Source: Gemmataceae bacterium
GTDB lineage: Bacteria > Planctomycetota > Planctomycetia > Gemmatales > Gemmataceae
DNA length: 64,000 nt
Assembly: GCA_019694755.1 (NCBI GenBank)
Contig: JAIBBI010000005.1
Coordinates: forward strand, 1 to 64,000
Direction: 5' to 3'
Part shown: piece after piece, positions 1 through 9,229 of the stretch
Position numbering within the stretch: the stretch's first letter is position 1
Layout: each line of letters opens with the position of its first letter
Made by a program: the position numbers and the translations under genes
Notes under the pieces: model-generated
The model's input: the letters and a program-made list of their open reading frames with translations, nothing else
What the model was told of the DNA's origin: nothing
The model's database searches: none

Positions 1-26
1 CACGCCCGGCCCGCCCCGCGGCCCCC

Positions 27-965
27 GTGCGCACTGCCGTGTCCGTCGTCATTGTCAATTTCCAACAAGCCGATCACGTCCGTCGCCTGGTCCGCCAGCT
101 CGACCGCAGCGAGGCCATGCGCGGCCTGATCGCCGAGATCGTCATCGTCGACAACGATGCCGACCCGCAGGGCCTCCACGACTGGGCCACGCGCCGGCCG
201 GGTATCGCCTGGCGGGGCGCCGGCAAGAACCGCGGCTTCGCCCGTGCCGTCAATGCCGGCGTCCGACGTGCGGCCGGCAACTGGATTCTCCTGCTCAACC
301 CGGATGTCAGCGTCCCCGACGAATTTCTCGATCAGGTGATCGTCGCGGCCGAGGCCCGGCTCGCGGCCGACCCCAATGTCGGCATCATCGGCTTCGGCCT
401 CCGCCATGCCGACGGCACGCCTCAGGCCTCCGTTGGCCCGTTCCCGACTTTCGCCAACGTACTCTCCGGTCTGTTCCGCCCGCGGGCCCACCGCCGTTGC
501 CGGCCCGTAATGAAGAAGGCGGCCGAGGTCGCCTGGGCCACGGGGTGCTGCCTACTCGTCCACCGCGATTGCTGGGAAACGCTTGGCGGCTGCGACGAAG
601 ACTTCTTCCTCTATTACGAGGACGTCGACCTGTGCCGGCGGGCCCATGCCGGCGGCTGGACCGTCTGGCACGACCCGCACCTCGCCGTTACCCACTTTCA
701 CCCGCTGCACTCCAGGCCGGTGGCAGCGCCGCTTCGGGTCGTCACCCGGCACGCGCTCCTGACCTATGCCGCGAAGCACTGGCCCGTCTGGCAATTCCGC
801 CTGCTGGCCCGCTGCGTGCAATGGGAAGGCCGGCTCCGCGCACTCGGCGCGGACCGGGAACAGTTCCGGCGCATGGCCGAGATCGCCCGACTCCTCCTGG
901 CCGGGCAGACCACTCGCGCCCGCCACCTGCTCGCCTCGGCCGCCCGCGCGCTCGGCGAATCATGA
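27..965 (+). CDS. Family 2 glycosyltransferase (rhamnosyltransferase-like)
   Basis: A 312-residue GT2 protein that would transfer a sugar from a nucleotide-sugar onto a cell-surface glycan in the cytoplasm. The GT-A fold is recognisable from the N-terminal SVVIVNFQ strand, the IVDNDAD segment near residue 40, the LLLNPDVSV stretch near 88-96 (the DXD-equivalent) and FLYYEDVDLCRRA near residue 200, a hallmark of WbbL-like rhamnosyltransferases. It starts with GTG; the frame is open to the left edge of the window, so a longer N-terminus cannot be excluded, though the start fits the family. Its stop overlaps the next ATG (ATGA), pointing to translational coupling with a second GT2. The acceptor cannot be told from sequence. 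Confidence 0.88.
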   Translation: MRTAVSVVIVNFQQADHVRRLVRQLDRSEAMRGLIAEIVIVDNDADPQGLHDWATRRPGIAWRGAGKNRGFARAVNAGVRRAAGNWILLLNPDVSVPDEFLDQVIVAAEARLAADPNVGIIGFGLRHADGTPQASVGPFPTFANVLSGLFRPRAHRRCRPVMKKAAEVAWATGCCLLVHRDCWETLGGCDEDFFLYYEDVDLCRRAHAGGWTVWHDPHLAVTHFHPLHSRPVAAPLRVVTRHALLTYAAKHWPVWQFRLLARCVQWEGRLRALGADREQFRRMAEIARLLLAGQTTRARHLLASAARALGES

Positions 966-1837
966 CGCCCTCTCTTTCGGTGGTGATCCCGTCGCACCGG
1001 CGGGTCGACCTCCTGGCCGACTGTCTGACCGCCCTCGACCGCTACGCACCGGCGAACACGGAAATCATCGTCGTCGACGACGGCTCAAACCAATCTGCTG
1101 TATCGCGCGCCGCGACTCAATTCCCGCGATCCCATGTCATTCGCCACGACCGCGCCCGCGGCTTCTGTTCGGCTGCCAATGCCGGTATCGCCCGGGCCCG
1201 TGCCCCGATCGTTCAGCTGCTCAACGACGATGCACAGGTGACGGCCGGGTGGAGCGATGAACCGCTCGCCGCGTTCGCTGACCAGACCGTCGCGGCGGTC
1301 GCGCCGCTGATTTTGCGCGCGACTGATGGTCGCATCGACAGCGCGGGCGACGACTACGATGCCGGCGGCTTTGCCAGTCCACGGGCGCGCGGGCAGTTAC
1401 CTGCGGGCGATTGGTTGCGCCCGGCCGAGGTCGCCGGCGCGAGCGGGTGCGCCGCGTTCTACCGCCGCTCGGCCGTGCTCGCGGCCGGCGGGTTTCCCGA
1501 GTCGTTCGTCGCCTACTTCGAAGACGTGGATCTCTCTCAACGATTGCGTTCGCTCGGCCACCGCATCGTGTACGCGCCGACTTCCCGCGTGATCCATCGC
1601 GGCGGCGCGACCCACGGCAGGCCGCGGGGGCGACTCCTCCAGCAGCAGTCGTGCAACGAAGAGCGCGTTTTCTGGCGGAACACGACCGGTTCGCCCGCAG
1701 TGCTCGCCCGTCACGCGGCCGTGCTCGGGGGCAAAGCCCTCCGCCGGCTCGGCGAAGGCACGCTCACGCCCTGGCTGCTCGGCCGGGTTCGAGCCTGGAT
1801 CATGGAGGCGTCATGGCATCGCTCGTCAGCCAGTTGA
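962..1837 (+). CDS. Family 2 glycosyltransferase
   Basis: A 291-residue GT2 enzyme. The reading frame is open further upstream, but the ATG overlapping the previous stop gives the expected N-terminus (MTPSLSVVIPSHRR). Visible motifs are IIVVDDGSN near residues 35-43, QLLNDDAQV (DXD-like) near residue 80, and YFEDVDLSQRL in the C-terminal half, matching its upstream neighbour, so the two may be ancient duplicates acting successively on the same glycan. The 3' end overlaps the downstream ArnT-like gene by 25 bases, so the three genes form one transcription unit. Sugar and acceptor specificity are unknown. Confidence 0.88.
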   Translation: MTPSLSVVIPSHRRVDLLADCLTALDRYAPANTEIIVVDDGSNQSAVSRAATQFPRSHVIRHDRARGFCSAANAGIARARAPIVQLLNDDAQVTAGWSDEPLAAFADQTVAAVAPLILRATDGRIDSAGDDYDAGGFASPRARGQLPAGDWLRPAEVAGASGCAAFYRRSAVLAAGGFPESFVAYFEDVDLSQRLRSLGHRIVYAPTSRVIHRGGATHGRPRGRLLQQQSCNEERVFWRNTTGSPAVLARHAAVLGGKALRRLGEGTLTPWLLGRVRAWIMEASWHRSSAS

Positions 1838-3369
1838 ATCACCTGCCCCACGCGCTGATTCCCGCGCTGCGACTGCTCTGGTCGCAGACGCTGTTTCCCG
1901 CGGCCAGCGCGACCCCGGAGAAGACCCGGGCCGCGTCCTGGGCGATCCTGCTGGTCCTCCCCGCGCTGCTGCTTTACCCCGCGCTCGGATTTCACCTCTT
2001 CGAGCCCGACGAAGGGCGGTATGCCGAGATCCCGCGTGAAATGCTCGCCCGCGGAGACTGGATCGTACCGACGCTCCAGGGCGAGCCGTACATGGACAAG
2101 CCGCCGCTCTTGTACTGGCTGGTGATGCTCAGCTATCAGGCCTTCGGTGTGTCGGTCGCGGCCGCCCGACTCGTGCCCGCACTCACCGTTCACGGCTGCA
2201 TTATCGCGACCTACCTGTTCGGCTGCCACGCCTTCGGCGAGCGCCGGGCTTTGCGTGCCGCCCTGCTGCTCTCGGTCATGCCCGCGCTCATCGGCATCGG
2301 CCGGATACTCACGCTCGACGGGTTGCTGACGCTGTGGGTCACTATCGGCCTGTTTGCCGGCTATCGGGTCGCCACGCCCGGCCGGCCGCGCGGAGCGGTC
2401 GCATTGTGGACCATCGCCTGCGGGCTTGGCGTGCTGACCAAGGGGCCCGTCGCGCTTGCGCTGGTGCTCGTGCCGCTGTTCGCCTGGCGAAGACTGCACC
2501 CGGATCGGTCCGCAGAATGGGGCCGATGGACCTGGGCTACGTTCATCGCCGGCGTCGCGGTGATCAACGTGCCGTGGTACGTTGTCATGAGCCTCCGTCA
2601 GCCGGGCTTCGTGAAGTACTTCTTCTGGCAGCACAACGTCCAGCGGTTCTTCACGCCATTTGATCACGTCGAGCCGATCTGGTACTACGCGCCGATTTTA
2701 CTCGTGGGCCTGTTCCCGGCCGTCCTGGCTCTGCCTGCGATGCTCCGCAGTTTTACCGGCCCGACCGGCGCGGACCGCCGGTCGCCAGAGTTGAGCTTCG
2801 CACTCATCGCGGGGCTGGGTTGCGTCGGGTTCTTCTCGCTCTCGGGCTGCAAGCTTCCGACGTACATCCTGCCCGCGTTCCCCGCGCTCGCGCTCGCACT
2901 GTCAGTGCTGATGGAGTCGGGGCCGGGCCAGTTGTTTTCGCGCCGGCAGTGGGTCGCCGGGGCAGTCTGGGTGCCGCTCGTGACCGCGGCCGTGTGGTTC
3001 GTCCTCCCGGCTTATGCCCGGGCCCGCTCGCCGTTCCGCGATGCCGATACCGTGCAGAAGTACTGCGCCGACCCAAGCACGCGCGTCGTGTGTTATCCGC
3101 GCAACTGCGACTCGCTGAGTTTCTATCTGGGCCGCGACGACTTGCGCTCGACCCGCAGTAAGGAAGTGAACCGGCTGATCGAGGAATGCCGACGGCACCC
3201 GGCCACGGTGGTGCTGTTCACGCACCGGCACTCGATGCAGGCCTTCCGCTACGCGCTGCCCGCGGACCTCGCCCTGGAACCGGTGGCCGACTTCCGCCAA
3301 CCCGGAATCTTCGGTGATGTCCCGTGGGGCCTCTGCGACATGGGCATCGTCCGAAAACGCCAGCCGTAA
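1813..3369 (+). CDS. ArnT/PMT-like membrane glycosyltransferase
   Basis: A 518-residue polytopic membrane protein of the GT-C class (GT39/GT83, PMT_2 domain). These enzymes transfer a sugar from a polyprenyl-phosphate carrier to lipid A, protein or another acceptor on the outer face of the inner membrane. Diagnostic features are the first membrane helix at about residues 42-60, the first periplasmic loop with EPDEGRYAEI (acidic catalytic residues near 65-67) and YMDKPPLLYW near 93-102, followed by some ten hydrophobic segments and a soluble tail. The chosen ATG lies inside the end of the preceding GT2 gene. Lipid A modification by an ArnT-like reaction is possible but unproven; the two GT2 neighbours favour glycan assembly. 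Confidence 0.85.
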   Translation: MASLVSQLNHLPHALIPALRLLWSQTLFPAASATPEKTRAASWAILLVLPALLLYPALGFHLFEPDEGRYAEIPREMLARGDWIVPTLQGEPYMDKPPLLYWLVMLSYQAFGVSVAAARLVPALTVHGCIIATYLFGCHAFGERRALRAALLLSVMPALIGIGRILTLDGLLTLWVTIGLFAGYRVATPGRPRGAVALWTIACGLGVLTKGPVALALVLVPLFAWRRLHPDRSAEWGRWTWATFIAGVAVINVPWYVVMSLRQPGFVKYFFWQHNVQRFFTPFDHVEPIWYYAPILLVGLFPAVLALPAMLRSFTGPTGADRRSPELSFALIAGLGCVGFFSLSGCKLPTYILPAFPALALALSVLMESGPGQLFSRRQWVAGAVWVPLVTAAVWFVLPAYARARSPFRDADTVQKYCADPSTRVVCYPRNCDSLSFYLGRDDLRSTRSKEVNRLIEECRRHPATVVLFTHRHSMQAFRYALPADLALEPVADFRQPGIFGDVPWGLCDMGIVRKRQP

Positions 3370-3489
3370 GGGAACTGTAGTAGAGACAACAGGTTTCGAA
3401 ACAAAAGGCACTGACCAGACGTGCTCGCTTCATACTTATGGGTCGGAACGGAGCGCATGGCCCGGCAGGAAACGCGACCGAACATCGAC

Positions 3490-3534
3490 CCCGTCGGGTT
3501 CGCAGATTCGTTCCGCATCTGCGAACCCGACGGG
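3490..3534. repeat. Perfect 18-bp inverted repeat (stable hairpin)
   Basis: CCCGTCGGGTTCGCAGAT is followed after nine bases (TCGTTCCGC) by its exact reverse complement. It lies in the 242-base gap between two converging genes, where a bidirectional terminator would be expected. No T-run follows on either strand, so intrinsic termination is uncertain; a REP-like element or a protein-binding palindrome are alternatives. Nothing else is recognisable in this gap. Confidence 0.6.
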
Positions 3535-3611
3535 CTGGGTATGAACAAAGTCAGGGGTTATCGATCCCCGGCTAGTTTCCGGAATCCTCGCAGGATTCAA
3601 GGCCGGCGGCT

Positions 3612-5078
3612 CTATCCTTCTGCGCCGGGCTTCTTCGGGAGGACTTCGTCTCCGAGCGAGAGGCCTTCGAGGATCTCGACCTTGCTGCCCGATCGCTTGC
3701 CAACCTTGATGTAGACCTTCTCCGCTTTGTCGGCCGACGACTTCCAGACGTAGTGCCGGTCATCGTCTTCGTCGGTTTGGATCACCGCAGCAGGCAGCGT
3801 GAGGGCGTCCTTCTTCTCGTATGTCAGGACGCGCATATTGGCGGACATGCCGGGGATGATGGGTAATTGCGTCTGCCCGACTTTGACGCGGACTTCGTAG
3901 CCGCCGCCGACGGGCACCGTGCCGACCTTCTCGACGACTCCGGCAAACTTCGCATCGGGGAAGGCCGGGGTGGAGATGCGGACGGGTTGGCCGACCGCGA
4001 GCGACTTGACGTCTTTCTCCTCGGCCTGGGCCCGGACGATCAGTCCGCCCGGCTTGATGATGGTCATGAAGGCGTCGTCGCCGGCCACGGTGCCGCCCTT
4101 GAGCAGTTTGGTCGGCGTGCTCGACCACGAGCCGAGGACGCACTTGCCCCAGTACACCACACCGTCGGCCGGGGCCTTCACGGTGAACAGTTGGCGGTCC
4201 TTGCGGAGGTTTTCGAACTTCTCCTTCGCCCGGCCCCGCTCGTACTTCGCCTTCTCGACGGCGAGCTTCTTCTGCTCGAGGCCCATCGGGATGGCGCTCA
4301 TGGCCTTCTTGTAGGCGATCTCGGCCCGCTCGAGGCCGTCGCGCATTTCCTTTTCCCGGCGGACGAGGTCGACATTCAGTGCCTGGTCCCGGCGGTTCTT
4401 CGAGAGCTTCAGGAAGTGCTCGGCCTGCTCCACCTGGAACCGCTGCCGCTTCAGAATGATCTCCTCGGTCTCCTCGGTGAGGTCCTTCGTGCGGTACATC
4501 TTCTCGAGTTGCTTGAGTTCTTCCTTCTGATTGTCGAGATTGCTTTGAGCGCTCTTCAGGCCCATCTCGGTGCTCTCGATCGAGAGCTTCTTGTCGACGT
4601 TGACCCACTTCTCGAAGTCTTCCTTCGCCTGCTTGAAGGCCCGCTCCGCGCTGGCGAGGTCGAGCGGCGTGGCCCGCTCGGCGAGCGGAACGTCCATCTC
4701 CGCGCCGCGGAGCGTCAGGTCGGCGAGGCGCTGGTCAGCCTCCATGTCCCGGATGGCGCGGTCGATCTTCTCGGGGTCGAACTCGACGAGCACGTCGCCC
4801 GCCTTCACCACCGTGCCCGGCTCGACCGCCTTCAGTACGACGAACGACGACCAGACCTCGGGCTTCACCAGCACCTCGGCGACTTCGCTGGCTTCGAGCG
4901 ATCCCTTGAGCGAGACCTCCGACTTGAGGGCCGACTTCTCGACCTTGATCGTCTGACTCTTCGGCTTCTCGGCAAGGGGACTTTTGCGCTCCGGGTCCGA
5001 TGACTTGGGTGCGTCCTGAGCCAATGTCAGGCCGACGATCCCGACGGCGAACAGCGCGGCTAACCAGATGCGGGACAT
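3612..5078 (-). CDS. HlyD-family periplasmic adaptor protein
   Basis: A 488-residue exported membrane-fusion protein. The ATG chosen gives a clear signal peptide (MSRIWLAALFAVGIVGLTLA, then Q-D); the frame stays open upstream but without export features. The order is typical of the family: a lipoyl half-motif near residues 75-105 (VKAGDVLVEFD), a long charged coiled-coil hairpin through about residue 330, the second lipoyl half (FTVKAPADGVVYWGK), and a beta-barrel plus membrane-proximal domain at the end (LVRAQAEEKDVKSLAVGQPVRI). Such adaptors bridge an inner-membrane pump (ABC, RND or MFS) to the outer membrane. No pump or TolC-like gene is adjacent, so the partner is unknown. Confidence 0.85.
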   Translation of the reverse strand: MSRIWLAALFAVGIVGLTLAQDAPKSSDPERKSPLAEKPKSQTIKVEKSALKSEVSLKGSLEASEVAEVLVKPEVWSSFVVLKAVEPGTVVKAGDVLVEFDPEKIDRAIRDMEADQRLADLTLRGAEMDVPLAERATPLDLASAERAFKQAKEDFEKWVNVDKKLSIESTEMGLKSAQSNLDNQKEELKQLEKMYRTKDLTEETEEIILKRQRFQVEQAEHFLKLSKNRRDQALNVDLVRREKEMRDGLERAEIAYKKAMSAIPMGLEQKKLAVEKAKYERGRAKEKFENLRKDRQLFTVKAPADGVVYWGKCVLGSWSSTPTKLLKGGTVAGDDAFMTIIKPGGLIVRAQAEEKDVKSLAVGQPVRISTPAFPDAKFAGVVEKVGTVPVGGGYEVRVKVGQTQLPIIPGMSANMRVLTYEKKDALTLPAAVIQTDEDDDRHYVWKSSADKAEKVYIKVGKRSGSKVEILEGLSLGDEVLPKKPGAEG

Positions 5079-5201
5079 GGGAATCCTCGGTGGAATGCGG
5101 TAGCTCTCAGGGTACCTAGTTTTGTAAGCCCCCACGGGCGAAGTTGCTACTGATTTCCGCGGCCGTGTGGCGAATACTGCCGGGGACCCTAGAAAACGGG
5201 C

Positions 5202-5840
5202 ATGAACGAGACCGCGTACGCCTACCACGACTACGGCCACGCCGACCCGCCGCACCAGCCGCTCTACCTCGATATCATCCTGCGCCGGCTGGCCGAGCCG
5301 GGCGACATTCGCACCGTCCTCGATGCCGGGTGCGGCGACGGCAACTTCACCGCGAGCATCGCGGAGGCCGGCTACACGACCTTTGGCATCGACCTCTCGC
5401 CGGGCGGCATCGCGAAGGCCCAGGCGCGAGGCCTGCCCAACGGCCACTTTGCCGTCGGCTCCGTGTACGACGACTTCCGGACGGTCTTTCCCGGGCAAAC
5501 CTCGTTTGACGCGATCATGGCCATCGAGGTGATCGAGCACCTGTACGACCCGCGGTGTTTCGTCCGGCGGTGCTCCGAGGCAGTTCGGCCCGGGGGCCTC
5601 GTGATCATCACCACGCCGTACTGGGGCTACCTGAAAAACATCGTGCTGGCTGTGACCAACCGCATCGACCGCGCCCTGACGGTCCTCTGGGACGGCGGCC
5701 ATATCAAGCACTGGTCGTACCGCACGCTGCGGACGGTGTTCGAGGAACGCGGGTTCGAATTCGTCGCCTTCCACGGCGCGGGCCGACGAATCCCGTACTT
5801 GTGGAACGGTATGCTCATGGTCTTCCGCGCCCCCCGCTGA
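5202..5840 (+). CDS. Class I SAM-dependent methyltransferase
   Basis: A 212-residue Rossmann-fold methyltransferase of the UbiG/Methyltransf_11-like type. Motif I is VLDAGCGDGNFTASIAEAGY (about residues 39-58), with an acidic residue at the end of strand 2 (GIDLSPGGI) that would bind the SAM ribose, and IMAIEVIEHLYDP as motif IV near residue 108. The substrate is unknown. Proteins of this length with the IEVIEHLYDPR segment often modify sugars or lipids in envelope clusters, and the nearby glycosyltransferases allow that, but the evidence is weak. It lies 15 bases before comEC on the same strand. Confidence 0.85.
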   Translation: MNETAYAYHDYGHADPPHQPLYLDIILRRLAEPGDIRTVLDAGCGDGNFTASIAEAGYTTFGIDLSPGGIAKAQARGLPNGHFAVGSVYDDFRTVFPGQTSFDAIMAIEVIEHLYDPRCFVRRCSEAVRPGGLVIITTPYWGYLKNIVLAVTNRIDRALTVLWDGGHIKHWSYRTLRTVFEERGFEFVAFHGAGRRIPYLWNGMLMVFRAPR

Positions 5841-5855
5841 GCCGGTCCTGCGGCC

Positions 5856-8351
5856 ATGCCCTTCGCCGACTTGCTGCTCCGTGCCCCGCTCGCGCCCGTG
5901 GCCGTCGTCGCCACGCTGGGCATCCTCGCCGACCGTTATCTTTCACTGCCCGTTGCATTCTGGCCCGCGCTCGGCGTCGTCGGTCTCGCGCTCTGGCTGG
6001 CTCGTCCGCACCGTGCGGCCTTCGCTTTGGCCGGCGTCGCGATCGTCTCCTCGGCCGTCGCCGGATTGCATCATCACCTCGCGCATCATTACTTCCCGCC
6101 CGATGATGTCGGATTCCTGGCGACTGATGAATCGATGCTCCTGCGACTTCGGGGCCGGATCGTCGAGGAGCCGACTTTCGATCCCCCGGCAATTGGCGAC
6201 CCGCTCCGCAGCGTGCCCGAGGCGGCTCGGACGCGGACCGTGTTGCAGGCCGAGTCGCTTGCCGACGGGACGCCCGCGAGCGGCCTCGTCGCGCTGACCA
6301 TCGACGGGCCGCGCCCGGCCATGCGCGCGGGCGATCAGGTCGAGGTCACGGGCTGGTTTCACCGGCCCCGCGGCGCGGACAACCCCGGCGAGCGCGATAA
6401 TGCCGCCGCATTGCTCGACCGCGGCATCCGCGCCGTCATGCATGTGAAGCGCGTCGGGCCGGGCGTGCTCGATGTGCGCACCGACGACGGCTGGAGCATC
6501 GACCGGGCTGTCGCGGCCGTGCGGGCCTGGTCCCGGCGTTCGCTCGACGACTCGTTGCCACCGGCCGAGGCGGGGCTGGCGGCCGCTCTTCTGCTCGGCG
6601 ACGGCACAGCGCTGACGCGGGCCGACTGGGAGCGGTATGTCCGCACCGGCGTCGTGCATGTCCTCGCCGTCAGCGGGCAGCACCTCGCGATTCTCGCGGG
6701 GTTCCTGTGGTTCCTGCTCCGCGGCGTGGGGGTGCGCCGGCGGAACGGCGCGGCCGCCGTCGCCCTCGCTCTCTGCTTCTATTCGCTGCTGGCCGGGGGT
6801 CGCCCGCCCGTGCTCCGGGCGGCCGTGATGGTCGTCGTCGCGAGCCTCGGGTTGTTTCTGCGCCGGCCGACGACCCCGGCTAACGGCTTCGCCCTCGCCT
6901 GGCTCATCATCCTGATCATGAACCCCTCGGACGTCGCCGACCCCGGTTGCCAGTTCTCGTTCCTCTGCGTCGCGCTCCTGATTTGGGGCCTTTCACCACG
7001 ACTGAGTGAGAACGATCCCGACCCGCTGCAGATCGTCATCGACGCATCCCGGCCGGCGTGGCTGCGGGCGTTGCGGGCGGTGGGGTGGGCGGTGCTATCG
7101 AGTTACGTCATCACGCTGGTGCTTGGTCTGGCCGTGATGCCGCTGACGGCCGCGCGGTATCACCTGATCTCGCCGGTGGGCCTGCTCATCGGTCCGCCGG
7201 CGATCGCGCTGGCCTCGGTCGCGCTGATCGCGGGCTTCCTGCAACTGACCGTCGCACTCGCGCTGCCGGCCGCGGTGCCGCCGATCGCCCCGGTGACGCG
7301 GTGGTCGCTCGCGTGGCTCGAAGCGCTGGTGCAGGCGGCCGACCGGATTCCCGGCGGGCACGTGTATGTCAATGACGTCGGCTGGTGGTGGCTCGCCGGG
7401 TTCTATTTGCTGCTGACGGCAATGCTCATCTGGCCGGGGCGGATTCGCCCGCTGGCTGGTGCGCTCGCGGGTTGGCTCGCGATCGGCCTGGCCGTGATCG
7501 CGGTGCCGCGAAGCCACGACGGCCTGCGGGTGACGTTCCTCGCCGTGGGTCACGGCGGGGCGACGGTGATCGAAGCGCCCGACGGCCGTGTGGTGCTGAT
7601 CGATTGCGGCTGCGCTCTGGGGCCGGACGTCACCCGCCGGGTGATCGCGCCGTTCCTCTGGCACCGTCGCATCCGGCGGATCGACGAGGTGTTTTTGACG
7701 CACGCGGATCTGGATCACTTCAACGGCCTGCCCGCGCTGCTCGAGCGGTTCCCCGTGGGCCGGGTGAGCCTGACGCCGACCTTCGCCGACAAGCCGACGC
7801 CGGGGGTCCGCGAGACACTCCGGCACCTGACGCAGACGGGGGTGCCGACGCGGGTGGTGAAGGCCGGCGACCGGTTCGAGGCCGGCGAGGTCTCGTTCGA
7901 CGTGATCCATCCTCCGGCCGTCGGCCCTGCGGGCCCGGAGAACGCCCGCAGTCTGGTATGCGTGATCGGCCATCGCGGGCGGACCATCGTGCTGACGGGC
8001 GACCTCGATATGGACGGCCGGGCCGAGGTGATGCGCCGCCGGCCGATGGCGATGGACGTCTGGCTCGCGCCGCACCACGGCGGCAAGTCGGCCAACCCGC
8101 CGGAACTCGCCGCCTGGGCCAGGCCGAAACTGGCGGTGGCCCACAACGGCACCGGCGAAGCCCGCGACGCGGCCAAGCGCTACCTTGAAGTGGGTGCGAG
8201 TTTCGTAGGTACCTGGCCCTCGGGCGCGATCACGATCGTGAGTGATGACAATGGCCTGTGGTACTCGACGCACCACGACCCGCAGCGATCGGAAATCGGC
8301 GGTCGGCTACCGGCGTTCGGCTTTCGGTCGCCGGCCAGATTGGTCGATTGA
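5856..8351 (+). CDS. comEC: ComEC/Rec2 family DNA internalisation protein
   Basis: An 831-residue protein with the three-part ComEC layout: N-terminal membrane helices and a soluble OB-like region (about residues 1-220), a central multi-helix competence domain (about 220-530; it includes the VHVLAVSGQHLAILAGFLW segment), and a C-terminal metallo-beta-lactamase domain with THADLDHFNG (about 613-622) and APHHGGKSANPPEL. ComEC forms the inner-membrane channel carrying single-stranded DNA into the cytoplasm during transformation; the hydrolase-like domain may degrade the other strand. Isolated comEC genes are widespread in bacteria never shown to be competent, and no other com gene is in the window. 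Confidence 0.92.
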   Translation: MPFADLLLRAPLAPVAVVATLGILADRYLSLPVAFWPALGVVGLALWLARPHRAAFALAGVAIVSSAVAGLHHHLAHHYFPPDDVGFLATDESMLLRLRGRIVEEPTFDPPAIGDPLRSVPEAARTRTVLQAESLADGTPASGLVALTIDGPRPAMRAGDQVEVTGWFHRPRGADNPGERDNAAALLDRGIRAVMHVKRVGPGVLDVRTDDGWSIDRAVAAVRAWSRRSLDDSLPPAEAGLAAALLLGDGTALTRADWERYVRTGVVHVLAVSGQHLAILAGFLWFLLRGVGVRRRNGAAAVALALCFYSLLAGGRPPVLRAAVMVVVASLGLFLRRPTTPANGFALAWLIILIMNPSDVADPGCQFSFLCVALLIWGLSPRLSENDPDPLQIVIDASRPAWLRALRAVGWAVLSSYVITLVLGLAVMPLTAARYHLISPVGLLIGPPAIALASVALIAGFLQLTVALALPAAVPPIAPVTRWSLAWLEALVQAADRIPGGHVYVNDVGWWWLAGFYLLLTAMLIWPGRIRPLAGALAGWLAIGLAVIAVPRSHDGLRVTFLAVGHGGATVIEAPDGRVVLIDCGCALGPDVTRRVIAPFLWHRRIRRIDEVFLTHADLDHFNGLPALLERFPVGRVSLTPTFADKPTPGVRETLRHLTQTGVPTRVVKAGDRFEAGEVSFDVIHPPAVGPAGPENARSLVCVIGHRGRTIVLTGDLDMDGRAEVMRRRPMAMDVWLAPHHGGKSANPPELAAWARPKLAVAHNGTGEARDAAKRYLEVGASFVGTWPSGAITIVSDDNGLWYSTHHDPQRSEIGGRLPAFGFRSPARLVD

Positions 8352-8487
8352 TCCGACTGCGGTCCCGAGCCGCCCGGCACAGAAATGCTTCCGCGTTGTC
8401 GGACGGACATGGCCCTGGCCCGGGGGGAATCCGGTCAGGCGGATTTCGCGGAAGCATGGCACCCCGGCACTATTTGAACTCTAATGT

Positions 8488-9003
8488 CTAACTTGTTGTG
8501 CCATTCCTCTTGGTGTGTGACAAGAGACGAGCGAGGCGATAGTGCTTCGCCTTCAAAGCGATGTCCGCGGCGCTTCGTCCAATAAAGTCAACTGTATTCA
8601 CGTCCGCGCCATGCTGCAAAAGGACTTTGGCATTGTCTATTCTGCCATAACGAGCGGCGACCATTAACGGCGTCCAACAGGCGTCTATTCCAATTCGAAG
8701 ATCTACATCACCCAACATGACAATCAGTGCCTCCAAGATACTCGGATCACCGAACGCTGCTGCAACATGGAGCGCGGAATGTCCATTTGGCCCACTCAAC
8801 TCCGTGTTGGCGCCAGCCTCGATTAACATTCGACAGATCTTCATTTGATTCCGTCGCCGTGACGTCGCAATTGAAAAAAACAAAGGCGATTGTCCTTCAT
8901 CATCCCTTTCATTTACGTCAGCGCCACTCGCGATACTCTCGACAACCGCGCTTTCGTTCCCATCACAAATCGCCTGCACTAGTCGATAAAATCCTTCAGT
9001 CAT
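8488..9003 (-). CDS. Ankyrin-repeat protein
   Basis: A 171-residue protein made of about four ankyrin repeats: VVESIASGADVNERDDEGQSPLFF, ICRMLIEAGANTELSGPNGHSALHVAA, a third with DACWTPLMVAARYGRIDNAKVLLQHGA, and a last one with DVNTVDFIGRSAADIALKA. The repeats give a protein-binding surface; no catalytic domain or signal peptide is seen. The start used is the ATG before TEGFYRLVQ; the frame runs on upstream into sequence that looks non-coding. The gene is clearly less GC-rich than its neighbours and sits beside REP repeats and a transposase, suggesting horizontal acquisition. A single-gene insert next to mobile DNA is the safest description. Confidence 0.75.
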   Translation of the reverse strand: MTEGFYRLVQAICDGNESAVVESIASGADVNERDDEGQSPLFFSIATSRRRNQMKICRMLIEAGANTELSGPNGHSALHVAAAFGDPSILEALIVMLGDVDLRIGIDACWTPLMVAARYGRIDNAKVLLQHGADVNTVDFIGRSAADIALKAKHYRLARLLSHTKRNGTTS

Positions 9004-9229
9004 GGCCAAGGACTCTCGAAGTGTGTTCCTTGTGCCCCTCACGAAACTACGTCCAATTCTCGGTGCAGAATAGGAGGGGAGATCAGCATTTTTTTGAACG
9101 GTCGCAGGCCGCGCTCGACACGAGCGAGTCTGGCGTTCGTCGCAGGCGGTGCGTCGGTGGGACTCGATGGCATTCCGCGATGATACCCGATCATCGGGCC
9201 GCATGGAAGAACGTGTGAAGCGTGCGGCC

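Noticed and set aside
27-3369. A complete capsule or O-antigen gene cluster
   Set aside because: Only three sugar-transfer genes are visible; no flippase, polymerase or nucleotide-sugar genes lie in the window, and the left edge cuts the region.
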